From Rostratula benghalensis (lineage: Eukaryota; Chordata; Aves; Charadriiformes; Rostratulidae): DNA of 64,000 nt. Within the stretch, counting starts at the first letter, position 1; the number at the start of each line of letters is the position of its first letter. The stretch is taken from NCBI GenBank assembly GCA_013399305.1, contig VXAI01000028.1, forward strand, positions 6,339,086-6,403,085, read 5' to 3'. The notes under the pieces were generated by a model. That model was not told the origin of the DNA, ran no database searches, and saw only the letters and a list, made by a program, of their open reading frames with translations. The position numbers and the translations under genes were made by a program. This document shows positions 47,960 through 60,000 of the stretch, one piece after another.

Positions 47960-49674
47960 TGGTCCTCATTTTTGTAATCCAACTTACCTAAATCTCCAAT
48001 TGCTGCTTTTTTGAGAAGTATGAAGTAAAATGTCCATCAATTTTTAAGACTTGTAGAAGTTTCGTGAAGTCTAGTGGATTCACGCTAGGCTTTATTAGGC
48101 ATTAAGATGTAAAGAAGGGGCATACAGGTTCTAAATCTGTTTTTCGAGTGACATGAAATAAGTTCTACTTTTATTGTGGGATCTTTTAGTGCCTGATTGT
48201 TCATGTAGTAGAAATTTTTAAGAAATGTCATACTATTCTAGACAGGTACTCTTCTCACTGCTTGTGTTATCATGCCTATAAACTAAAAGGAATATTGTTT
48301 GGCTAATTCGTCTCTTTCAGTACAGTTGTGAGTAAACAGCAGGAGAGACACTGCAGAAAATGAAGAAAATTACTATTTTCAGTTCTGAGGAATGAAGATA
48401 TTGGGAGATGCTGTTATCAAATAATCTAGTTACAACCTAAAACTGCCAAGAAATACACTAAGGAATTAGTGAGGTACCTGTTGAGAGGGCAGAATGACAC
48501 TTACACGATTTCTTTTATATTTGAACTCAACGTGAAGTTTTTGCTTGCAGATGTTAAGCCATTTTCTGTAAAGAGGATGCTAAAATGTTCTTCATGCCCC
48601 ATCAATGGTCAATTTATAAAGTAATAAATTAATGGGTATGTGGACTGCAAATATGCTAGTTGTCTCAGGTGCTCAGCAGAAAATGGGTATAAAACTTGAG
48701 TCTGTAATAATAAGAGAAGCATATTGGCATAGAAAAATGGAGAAAGAGCAGTATAGCAGCATTTAAAAAATATTTATAATTGTCAATCACTTGTTAAAAC
48801 CCCTTTTTTCTGAAGATCGCTACCCATAAGCTCAAAGTATGATGTTCTTTTTTCATTTTATTTTTAAAAAGGTGAAAAAACCTTGCACTTGACAGTTTGT
48901 TTACAGTCTGAGCCCATTTCCTCTCTTGTGAACTCTTAGACTGCTGGGATGAGAGAAATGGCTGCAGGTTTCCTTTAACACTCGACCTTATGTCCTTCAA
49001 TTCATCACATCTTATTGTTGGTGTCATTTTCACCCAGAAGTAATTTTCAAAGTTTCCTTTCAGCTTTTCCTCTGGTTTCTAAAGCTTTTTTTCCCCAAAT
49101 GGATTTTTTTCAACTCTGCTGTACGCTTGGTTGAGGAATGAATCTTTTAAATCCATTATATAGATGGCTGCTGTGTTGTCTCTTCTCAAGGCAATATTTA
49201 AAGCACGAGAACAGTGGTGGTGGTGTCGATTAACAACTATTTGGACCATCTTATTGATACATCCTAGTACCTACCCCTTCTCTGGTGTTACACTTGCTCT
49301 TCCATACCTTCTTTCTCTGGGTCCTAAGATTGGCTCAGAATAAAGTAAAGGGTTCACAGTGAGTTATAATTGTCCCAAATTATCATCACTGGAAGGAATG
49401 TGATGTGGGGGGTTTATGTTTTCTAACAAGCTTTCATACCTTGCTTTTTCTTGACTGTCTTGAATGCAGATTTACTATAGTGTGTATTTCATTTGTTGGA
49501 TAACTGTTCTTTACTTTCTCTAAAATGATTTTTATTCAGCTTCTGGTTTTGCATTTATTTTTATCTGCCTATTGGTGAATTCTTTATAGCTTTGGGATCT
49601 CTGGTGTGAGCCATATCACCCCATCACTCTATGCCTTGCACCAGGAGATGTTTGTGTGGCTGGTTTAGTTAGGA

Positions 49675-49786
49675 CTTTTTTGTGTGTGGTGGTGCGAGTT
49701 CTGTTGGTTTTTTGGTTGGTTGTGGGTTTTCTTTGTCTTTGGTTTTTTTGGGTTGGTTGGTTTGTGGTTTTTTTTTGTAAGGAAAG
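49675..49786. repeat. T/G-rich low-complexity tract
   Basis: Repeated ggttttttgg, ggttggttgg and T runs. It explains the Lys/Asn/Gln/Thr-rich frames seen on the opposite strand. Confidence 0.85.
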
Positions 49787-50350
49787 AGTAATCTCTTTTG
49801 GGATGTTTAAGGTGTCTCCAGCTGAAGGGTGATATTTGGCCTTCACAGAGATGAGCCAACAGGTCTTCTAGTGCTTGGCTTTCCCAGCCCTAACTGTAAA
49901 TGTTCCCAGTGGATGCCTGGAGCAACTTTTGAGTCACTCCATGCAGAAGAGACCCTATGTTCCTTCGGGAAATCCTGCAGCAGTTACTACCACCATGGGG
50001 ATAGCCAAGATCAGCTAGTACCATTAGAGGAGGTCATAGTTTAAAAGTCTCTTTGGTGACTACATAAAAAACTTTTATGGACCATAAGAGGCCAGAGGGC
50101 TGTATTTTCAGTTTCTCTCTTTTAAGAAATCTGAGTAGCTTACAAAGAAAACTGTAGAATAACAAAATCTATTTTTCTACTCATGTTGCTGTGATGGCAG
50201 CTTTAAAAAAAAAACAACAACCAAACAAAGAAACCCCTGTATCTATATTCTTCCCATGTCAAAACAAAGCCATCCTCTCCCACCCCTCCCCAGTTGCAAC
50301 ACCAAAAATACCTTCAGTAGAATTTTAACACAGAATTTAACAGGATTGAG

Positions 50351-50832
50351 TTAGGGGAGAATTAAGCTATCAAGCAAACTGACAGATGGCTTTTCTTCTA
50401 CAAAGAAAGCAGTTAAGTACAGAATATTGTGCCAGCCTTCAGCTATTGAAATATCATCAATTGGATTTCCCTCCCTTTTCTTCCATACCTCCTGTCTTCC
50501 CACCAAGGCTGCCACATTAATTCCCTGGATACACCGGTCCTTGGCTGCTGCCTTCAATGTCTGAGCAGCTGATTGGTGCTGGCTGGGGTTCAGTGTCCAG
50601 ATGTGTAGGGACAAATACAGCTTTTTGATTCATGACCTGATGGAGATTTCATAGCCGCTGCGGTACCCTGGTTTGTGGAAGGCTGTATTTCTGCCAGCTT
50701 GGCCCTACAGCTGGGGTTGCCCCAGGCAGTGTTTGAAAGCATTTCAGCACTCAGTGTCTTGCCTTGTTCTTGTCTGATGGCTTTACTACTGTCACAGTTT
50801 CCTCCTGCATCATCTTCTCCACTTTCTGCCAT
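50351..50832 (-). pseudogene. Possible broken coding remnant (two overlapping frames)
   Basis: Two minus-strand frames overlap by about 25 bases. The first starts at an ATG (50832) with MAESGEDDAGGNCDSSKAIR and runs 80 codons. The second, in a shifted frame, contains KDRCIQGINVAALVGRQEVW and AEGWHNILYLTAFFVEEKPS. Composition looks protein-like rather than low-complexity, as in a frameshifted retrocopy. I do not recognise the parent and see no poly(A) tail, so chance remains possible. Confidence 0.2.
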
Positions 50833-52312
50833 CAGCTGCTCTTTTCCTGTCCCTCATAATCACTTTCTTATTCTCTATCCCAATTAAGCAACTTAATTTA
50901 TAATGCTGAGAATAGCAAGAATGAATTGAGAACAGGTGAGTAGGGAATGAAGACTCAACAACATTTTGTTGGTCAGGATTTAGATTGCATCATTGGAAAT
51001 ACAAGGAAGACCATTAGCTGACTAGGTATTCTTTTCATACAACCTTGTCTCCATTGTGCTGAGATGGATCAGTGAAAAACCTCAGGTTCCTTCAGCCCTC
51101 TAAAAGTACTCAATGTAATAAATTTCCTGAAGGCAGATTGGAAGTAAAGGTGCTTTTGGGTTTATTTATTCATTTCTCATCTTCCAGAAGTGTATGTGGA
51201 GCACAGGTGCGAACTTCTGCAGTGGGGTAGGTGCTTTATCAAGTAAAAATACGACAATCCGGTCTCCTTCTGATGAGTAAAATAAATGGATATCTCTTTT
51301 CAGCCAGAATCATGTTGCATTTTGAGGACTTGGTAAGCAGTATTGTCTGCCAAGGCTCATGTCTTAAAATTGTTGGAATCTAGAATATTGCTCTTAAAAG
51401 TCAGAGTGAAATACATAGTTTAGATTTGTGCGTCATCCAAGTGTTTCATGGACACCTGAACTCCTGCAATGTTTCAAATTTGTTTTTAGAATTTTATTTG
51501 AAAGCTATTTAAGGTCAAGTACAGAAGTGTTTCTTTACTACTGCTGTGTTTCATGTAAGCTTCCAAGAGAGAAACTTAGCTTTTAGCTCTTCTGATGAGA
51601 AATGTAACCTGCTGTTCGCATTTTCCAAGATGTAAACCCCAGTTTTCAGTATCCTTCCCGGGAATCTATTCAAATGGTTTCCCTTAGTGGTGGTTTGAGG
51701 AAATGGAGAATTGCAGGTCTGTGTGTGTCACGGCAAGTATTAGCTTATGTCTGTCTCTTCTCTTAGAAGAAAACTAAGGAGAGAAAATGGGAGGTTCTGA
51801 GGCTTTGCCCTGTGTTGACAGACCCGTGGTGAGTGAAAGTATTTAAAAGCTGAAGGTCACAGCCAACTCATGCTGGTTCCTTCCAAAGGGAAAATATGAG
51901 GGAGCAGCCTCACAAAGAACACGATCTTATTTGTAGGGTTGGAGAAAGGTGCAAATGACCCAGAGAACTTAAGAGTCAGTCCCTTAGGTGCTGTTTTGAA
52001 AGCTGCAAATAAAGATAGCTTCTGAAAACTTGGTGTTTGCCAGTAAGTCAGTGACAAAGCTCAGGTACCATGCAGAGAAACACTTTCAAGTGGAGGTTAG
52101 AACTTAACTTAGTTAGTTTTCTTTTTTTCTGCTTGCTTCAGCAGCCCATGTAGCCATTGTTTTTCAAATGGAAGATACATTTAAAGCCTGAAAGTAAAAG
52201 GCTGGTGCCCATTGAAATCTGTGGGCTCCCAAAGGATGTCCAAACATCAGTGAACTCTGCCTCATCCAGGCAGAAGGGAATACATCTTCCTGCCTCTTGA
52301 AATAAAGGGCCC

Positions 52313-52865
52313 TGTGATTATTAGTGAATCTTGCTAAAGTAGTTAATAATTTGCTTATCTTTTGTAAGCTGTTGTGTGATTGTCAACATTCTAAAGTTAT
52401 TGCGTGACTGTTAGACAATGGAGTAACAAGATAAAGGGAGCTCAGACAACAAGACTGGAGAAAACCTGCTTGAAGCAAAGCTGGCTACCAAGTCAGCAAG
52501 AAAAGGGAGCAGAACAGCCCAAGTTCATCTAGGGGACAACTGATGAAGAGGAAGGTAAGACCACCAGATGAAGTAAATGACCACCAGAGTGACTGTGGTT
52601 CCTGAGAATGGTCAATAAATGGCAACAAAGACAGTGGAGAAACTCACCTCCTGAATATGTAATCAGTTCTAAGAAAGGTGGACTTATGTTAATCATGTTG
52701 CAGAAAAACTATAATTATGCAAAACTTTTGTAAATATAAACCCATTGATATTGCAGCTGATCAGGAGCACCTTGAGGAAAAATACCGGTGTGACCCCAGC
52801 GCTGCAATAAAGAATACCACTTGATAGTCACATTGGCTATCTTTCTTTCACTCTGATTTGTCTCA
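52313..52865 (+). mobile_element. Solo LTR of an avian endogenous retrovirus, plus orientation
   Basis: TATAAA (52735-52740) is followed 70 bp later by GCAATAAAG (AATAAA 52806-52811), then a T/C-rich U5-like end. This U3-R-U5 spacing is typical of retroviral LTRs. The proposed TG start and CA end are approximate and no target duplication was found. No gag, pol or env sequence is present nearby. Confidence 0.7.
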
Positions 52866-55800
52866 GGAAGCCTTATACTTTAATTCACAAGCTATACCAT
52901 GCACAAGACTCTATTTCTAACTGGCCTTTCCAGTGAAAGCTTATATTTTTATATCCTTTTATGCAAGTGCAAAATTGGAGTAAAAAGGTTTAGGTTGTAG
53001 TTGTTGCATATGTATATCGTATTGCACACTTGATTCTTTCAAACCACCGGAACTTTCTGAATGTTTTTCCCCTCAGCATTTGTCCTCTGAATACTTTTTT
53101 CCCATCGTTGAGTGCTTTGTGGTGTTCTGCTGTTGTCATGCTCCCTTTAATTTATTTTTATTTGACTCTTTCTTTTTTTAGCATTACACTAATTACTCTT
53201 CTCATTGCTTAGATCTGGAAGACATTACAATGATCAGAATTTGTAATGGGAATAAATTCAGAGAATAAGCGTGCTAAGTGGGTATTTTTGTTTTCTGTAC
53301 CAAAGTCCCTTTTCCCTCCCCACGACCTGACATGAGATTGACTGTTAGTAGTCAGAATAATATGGACTAATCTGTGTCTAATATGAAATACAGAAATCTC
53401 TTTTTTTTTCCTTTTTTTTTTTTTTTTTTTTTTTTTCTGTCCAGGGCCAATAATCTAGATTGCATTTGTTTAATAAGACTTCTTACATTTTTTAATTCCC
53501 TAATATTAAAAATAAACTACTTACAGTAAAGCAAACAGACTAGGCAAAGCTTGCATGATTTGGTAATTTATCAAGTGTGCATGCCAGGGACCCAAGACTT
53601 TCCATCAGCTGCTTTGAAAAATGTATGTTTGCTTTCATAATGGAGCTGGAGTGTAGGCGAGTGAGGCGAGTGCATGAGGTAGGGAGGTAGCTTGTCTCTT
53701 AGCACAGAAAATATTCTTAAGAAAACATGCTGATATGTGCACAGTGATAATTAGTAATTATGGCAATTTCTGCAAGAGAAGACAGTCAAATATAGCTGAA
53801 AAGACTGAAATATTTTCACCTCCCTGTAGAAAGCACTACCTCAGACCTAAGCAAGTAAGGAAGAACAAGAGAAAACTTGCAGAAACAAGAATATGAAGTG
53901 AATTGAAGATTTGTTTAGCACCTAAGTTATTCAGTTTTAGCATGAAAAATGTTAGAACTTGGTCCATTGCTAATACAAATTGATTTACCTCCCATTCTGA
54001 CCTTCTCTGTGGACTGTGTCAAATTTTTACCGCAGGAGAGTCTGACCTAATGTAAAAGGTTTGTGTTAGTGTGACATTAGGAGCTCTTGTGCCAAAGTCG
54101 TCAAACTCAATGTAGTGTAGTTTAGCAAATGCAGTGCGAATTTGTAATGTGGAAGTGAGTGAGGACACCGTAAATTTGTCATTTGAGCTATTACAAGAAG
54201 TAAAGTTGTTTTCTGAAAATGCAAGTTCTCAGACTGAAAGTTGACATAGCAGGGTATGTACTGCTCTGGGATGGTCCGTACTGGGTATTGGTAGAACAGT
54301 TCCTAAATATCAAATTAACAGGAAAACACAATGTACCTGTACAGATTATTAATGCTGCTCTTGCTGCTACTTCTTCCCTATAATTCATATCCCATCTTAC
54401 ATGGTGCTTTTCTTGTTGCAAATAGTTGTTTGTGGTGCAGCTACATATAATTGCTCTCTTTTACACTACACCGCAGAAACTGGGGGCAAATAAGTGTTTT
54501 CAGTCTCTCCAGATACCACTCTGTTTTCTGTATACTTTTTTAAGTGTCATGCAGTGAGATGTATTGTAACAGGATGCATCACATCTACCCATTCCTGTCC
54601 TCCTCAGTTGGTGATCCTTAGTGAAGGAGTGCACTCTGGTGCAAAGCTGCAGCCTTTTCCTGCAAACTACTTGAAGTTTGTCTGTGTATGAAGCGTGTTT
54701 TGGTTGGGAAACCTGTGTGTGAGTGGGAGGGGGTTGAGAAGAGTGTAGATTTTTACTGTGGCAGATAACATTGTCTAGAAAAACTTCTTCCTGTTGAATA
54801 GAAACATTTAATTTCTCTGGGTAAGAATCTTCAGAAGAACCTTGAATCTCACATACAGTAAGAAGGATAGATAGCACTATTTATGAAAACTATTTTTTGT
54901 CTATTTTCCATTTCAATTCTAGATTGTACTGTAAAACTTCTGACAAGAAAAAGGTAGTGCTGAGGTGTCAAAAAAAAAGCTAAACATTCTCTTCAATAAA
55001 AGTATGCATCTGCTCCCTTTCACTTTTTTATTGCAGTGTAAATATAGATCAGGCATTTTGTCCCTCTAGCCCTTAACTGAGACCTCTTAAACTTACTCAT
55101 GGAACAAATACGCCTTTTACTTGAAAAAAAAATGATAGACAAAGTTTACCTTTTAGCATTCAAATTTCCATTTATGGTTGTTCTTCAGTAAGACTGAAGC
55201 TAGAGGTCATTATGACACAGCATGCAAATACTATATTATTCTTACTGAAGCTAAGGAGACATGAAACGTTTTTGACATTTTCCAGAATAGCTGTGGTTAT
55301 GCTCTCTGAAAGATCAAATCTGGATGGGAGCTGCAGTGCCATAAGTTGAGTAGGAAGAAGTACAATCACAGCTTTTTGTGTTATGGGGTTTTAATGATTT
55401 ACAGAAACTTTGATATGTATTATGCTGATTTGGGAGTGGACACCCATTTTTCCAATCCCAAACAGAACCTTTGTAATTAATTACGGCATTTACTGCTTAA
55501 CTCAGTGATAATGCTGAATCATTACCTACCAGAATAGAATTATTTTGGAAGGCAAATTCTTCAGGCAAAGCAAGTCTTCACAGAGATCTTTGACTGTACT
55601 GATTAATGAAACCTCTGGAATCTCCAGTACTGTGGGAAGGTTGGTGAGACTCTTGGCTCTAGGCTTCATACACAAAAGAAACCAGTGAACTGATTTGCTG
55701 TAGAAATAACTGGGGCATTAACATTTGCTTTCAGCTGTGATTTCCTGTTGATTATTTTGTTAGACTATGAATTTTCTGCCTCAAGAAATTTTTTTGTGAC

Positions 55801-56336
55801 CATGTGTTTATTTATGTGCATAGGACAGTCACCTCCCCTTCTTTCTCCCACGCTACAGCATCAGTATTCAGAGCTCAGCGCTGCAAGATGGGAAATGCAG
55901 CGTTGAAAGTGAATTCCCTGCAAACATGGCTGTGCCACTACGGGGGTGTTGCTGAGCTTTGCCAGACTTTTGACATTCTGTTGTGAGCAAGTGGTGGCAA
56001 GTGGTGGCAGTAGCAGCTGCCTCCCTGTGGTGCTGCTGATCATGGTTGTAGCTTGATGCTGCATGGTATTGCCTGGTGCTGTGTAATCCAGGTTACTCTA
56101 ACAGACTGGGCAGGGATATTCCTGTATTTTCAATCTGCAGTCTACCACCTGCACACTCAGGCACTGCTTCCTTTAAAAATACAAGTACTCAAAAGTCTCA
56201 GTTATTTCTCATAGTAATAAAGGCAAGAGAGTCACTGAGGGTTCAAGAGGGAGCAGACCGTGAGGTACATCTAATGAAAGACAGATGAGAGATTAGAGGT
56301 AGCCCAGTTATGGGAGGAAAGGGGGCTCTGACATAA
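52866..56336. other. Intergenic, no gene recognised
   Basis: Contains the poly-T tract at 53400. No coding exon recognised. Confidence 0.45.
53400..53438. repeat. Poly-T tract
   Basis: Two T runs of about 9 and 26 are separated by CC. It may be the reverse complement of a retroposed poly(A) tail, but no retrocopy is recognisable beside it. Confidence 0.85.
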
Positions 56337-57080
56337 TGTCATGGTTTCAGCCAAAATTACCAAAACTGGACTGACAGATGGCCCTCCCTCCCCCAAAAAA
56401 GAAAGGAGAGGAAGGGGATAAGGAGATTTATGAGTTTAGAATAAACTATACTTTAATGAAGTAATAATACTAAAATTAAAACACCAACAAAAGGAAAAAA
56501 ATACTGAAATAGATACAATATATACAAAACTGTATCATGCTCCCAGGCTGATGATCAGGTCACCAGCAGGCATCAGGAAAAGTCCCAGACTGGACTTGGT
56601 GACCGATAGGAGCTGGATTCCAGATCTGGAGTCAGGAACGCTCGGATCGGGATCAGAGGCAGATGAACAGACAGGGTCCTCCTCGGATGTCAGCCATTGA
56701 AGAAAGAGAGTTGACCCTTTGATCCCTCAGCTTTTATACTGAGCATGATGGAGATGGGATGGAATACCCCAGTTGGTCAAGTTTTGGTCACCTGTCCTGT
56801 CTGTTCCTCCCTACAGATGGGACCCCTCAACACTATTCTGCTTCCGATCCTCCAACGGGGCAAGTAACAAAATTCCCTGACCTTGGTTGTTACAGCAATA
56901 AATGTAAGCAAGGGCCTTTCTGTGTGCCATTCTTTGGTATAATCAGGTCTTATTGCTGTGAGAGTGACCAGTTTTCTGAACAATACGCTGTTAATTTCAG
57001 AGTTTAGTTAGAAGAGACCCATCTGAAAGAGCAAGACTGTAAAACAGAAAAATGATTCTGTTTTACCTCAAACCAGAACA
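56337..57080 (-). mobile_element. Solo LTR, ERVL-like, about 744 bp
   Basis: The plus strand begins TGTCATGGTTTCAGCC and ends CTCAAACCAGAACA. On the minus strand TATAAAAG (56731-56738) is followed by ATTAAA (56452-56457). The termini are imperfect inverted repeats of each other, as in the related LTRs at 2222 and 30153. No exact target duplication is seen at these ends. No internal proviral genes are present. Confidence 0.85.
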
Positions 57081-60000
57081 TTCCACCCCTCATTCCATAC
57101 CATTTCTCTTGTCATAGCTTTGCTTCTGAGTGGCAAGCAATTTAAGAAATACACTGCAAACTTCATATAGTAACATGTGGTAACATGGGTATGGTGACTA
57201 CAACATGAATTCCTGTTGGGGCACAGGTGATCTTTATGTGGAAGTGAAACATTGCTTTGTACAAATATTAAGGTTGCGGAATGTTATGTAAAATGCGTTA
57301 GCTTCATGGTATTTAGCATTCTTTCCATCAGTAGGTCTCAATGTTCTTTACCAAGGACAGATGGACCAACTCTTTCTTCCCCAAACAGCGTAATTTTTGG
57401 AAACAGAGCAATGGTGTCCTATCAGTAACTTGCAAAGGGTTGTCATGACCCAGGAGTTACTCTGTGCATGTTGGATCCCAGGGCACAGCTCTGTCCCCTA
57501 TTGCCTGTCCACACAGATCTACGTGTAGAAACATGTGCTGTCTATAACAGCTTCAGATACTTTACATAAAAACAGGCATTGGATGGGTTTTCTGTTTATC
57601 ATTTTGCACGGCCAGAACTCCCTAAAGGAATGAGAATTTGGGCATGAGTATGAGTGAACAAATAGTATGTGGAGATAGGCTTTGAGACTGTCATAGCAAT
57701 GTTTGTATCTTGCTTTGACAGTTTTGCTGTATCAGTGGGACCTTAGGCTGGCTATTAAGACCATTGTGTTTTATTGTGATGACATTTGAAGTTGGAACTG
57801 CTCACAGTTAAAATATCCCCATCCTCTCGAGCCCACTGAAGCTTTCATCATCTAGTTGTTCATTGTGTCTGGAAAATTCAGGCACTTCCCCAAAGGCCTC
57901 TCTGCCCTCCCAGGGACACAGGGGAATCCTGCAGATAGAAGGAAGGCAGAAAGCTGTGCATGTCTAAGCAGTCCTTTCGTGGGGATGCTGATGAGCACAG
58001 GGAGAGATGCATGCCTGGGATATGAGGCAGAGAGGAGCAGGGTGGATGAATTGAAAGCTCTTAAGATGAGCGTTGGCATGGAAACCACTGCTTTTCCTCT
58101 GTGTGCAGAGGTATGTTGGATGCCTACTTCTTGTGAAGTCAAGCTCATATGTCAAATCTGTGATGCAGAAGTGCCTCAGAGGTCCCTGGGGCTGTGTCTG
58201 CAGGAAGCCAGCATTGCCCAGATAGGGCTGCTTTCATCTCCACAGCTGAGGAGCTGGCCCGCAGCTTGGCTGTGTAATCAGTGTCTGCCTGAGCTCTCGC
58301 AGTTCATAGCGAGGAGCAAGTGTGGTGCCGTGTCAGGCCTGCCCTGATCCCTCATTGAAAACATGACTGAGCCTCATGAGACAGGGCATCTGTATCCTGT
58401 TATCAACTCTGGACCTGAGTTCCCCTTTGTGCCTTGATTTATCCATCTGTGAAACAGCATAGATATCTTTTACTTTTTACAAGTACAAAAAGATCAGGCC
58501 AACAACACTTATGATCCAGACTGATAAGAAACCCTCCATAAAAAGCTTTTTATGTTAATCAAAGAACGGGCACAACACCTCAAGTTGCTATGTGTGGTGA
58601 AGAAGAGACACCCAGGACCTCCTTCTGTGCATCTGCAGTCAAGTAGGATTTGCATAGCAGGATTCCTCCTCATAACCCGGGTGTTAACTTACTTGCCAAA
58701 GAAATCTTAAAATTCCTACCCACTCTATGCAGATGTTTAAATTCATTTTTTGCTACTCTGGGACACAGGACGTATGGGGAGAGAAGGGGGGTGTAAGAAG
58801 GCAGGCAAGAAAGAAGCTGAGGTAAGGAGGCTCTGGGTGAATTGCCAGTCATAAACATCCTTCCTGGAGATGTCTGGGCCTCGCCGGGCAGGTCAGTGTG
58901 GCAGAGAGAACCTGTGCCCCACCTCAGAGGGGCAAGGAAGAGGCAGGGACATGAGTTCTCATTGTGTGTCCCACAGCACAGTTACACTGAAGTGATTTAT
59001 ATTATACCTATAGCTCTTTGGTCAGATTTCTAGTCCCTATTTTGTTAATTCGGTAGGTGCTGAAAGTTGCTCTGTATGTGTGAACTTATATCTCTGGGTT
59101 CAGGCATGTAAATGTACCTGAAGTGTATTCTTCTGGGGATTGTTTGTTCTACCTGCACAGTACCGTATGCTGTCTTTCTATTTTACTTTCCTGAATTTGT
59201 TTTTGAATCTTTTAAAATAATTGATCCTATATTCTTGAAGTTTAAGCTTTGTTCTTTCTTCTCCTTCTGTTAAAGAAAATACCAAAGTGACCAAATCAAT
59301 GTGCTGTCCATAAAGCTGGAAAAGCACCTGCACCTTTCTAAAATCAGGTAGCATGTCTCCTTCATTTTAACCTGATACAAGTTAAAAAAAAATTAGACTG
59401 AAAACATGATTAAGTGTTGTGATCATACTTTACTTTCTATGTTTACTGAGCCTTCAGAGTTTCCCCATTTAAAGACTTTTATTCTGTAGAGAAAACAAAA
59501 GCTGGGAGTCTCCAATTGGACACCAAGACCTGTAATTCTAGGAGAAACTTTGGTTCTTGGATGCAGATCTTGTTAGTCTACAAATTCTTACAACTCCTAC
59601 AGAGAATCACTTGTTTTAGAAAGTATTTATTGGTCTCTGCTCCCTGTGTTTATGAAAAGGAGATCTCTTGCCTTTCTTACTTGCACTAGAGGCAGTGAGC
59701 ATCTTGTCAGGATAAGGAAAGGATCTTTCTAATTACCTTTTGCTTCATGCGAATGCTGCTTTCAAATAATGCTAGTGGTACAGCAATAGTTTTGAACCAT
59801 TCTTTTGGGTATTTTGTGACCTTGTGTGCTTTCATATTGTCTTCTGCAGTTAGTTTATTGCATTTAAAGATACAGGGAAAATGAGACCAGAATCTGTTGT
59901 TGGTTTTTTTAAAGACTCAGATGGCTCTGGGAACAGAGCAGAGCAGTTTGGTGAGTGACATTTACAATAAGCCTCAATACGCAAGTCTTAAACTTCTCCC

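Larger units (their letters stand above)
46593..52312. other. Intergenic, no gene recognised
   Basis: Contains a near-palindrome at 47936, a T/G-rich tract at 49675, an A-rich tract near 50205 and the coding-like minus-strand frames near 50.6 kb (see findings). Confidence 0.45.

Noticed and set aside
49616..49859. Lys/Thr/Gln-rich frames on the minus strand
   Set aside because: They are translations of the T/G-rich low-complexity tract.
57856..58347. 163-codon open frame on the plus strand
   Set aside because: It starts at a TTG rather than an ATG, shows no domain or family resemblance, and is overlapped by frames on the other strand. Likely chance in locally GC-richer DNA.
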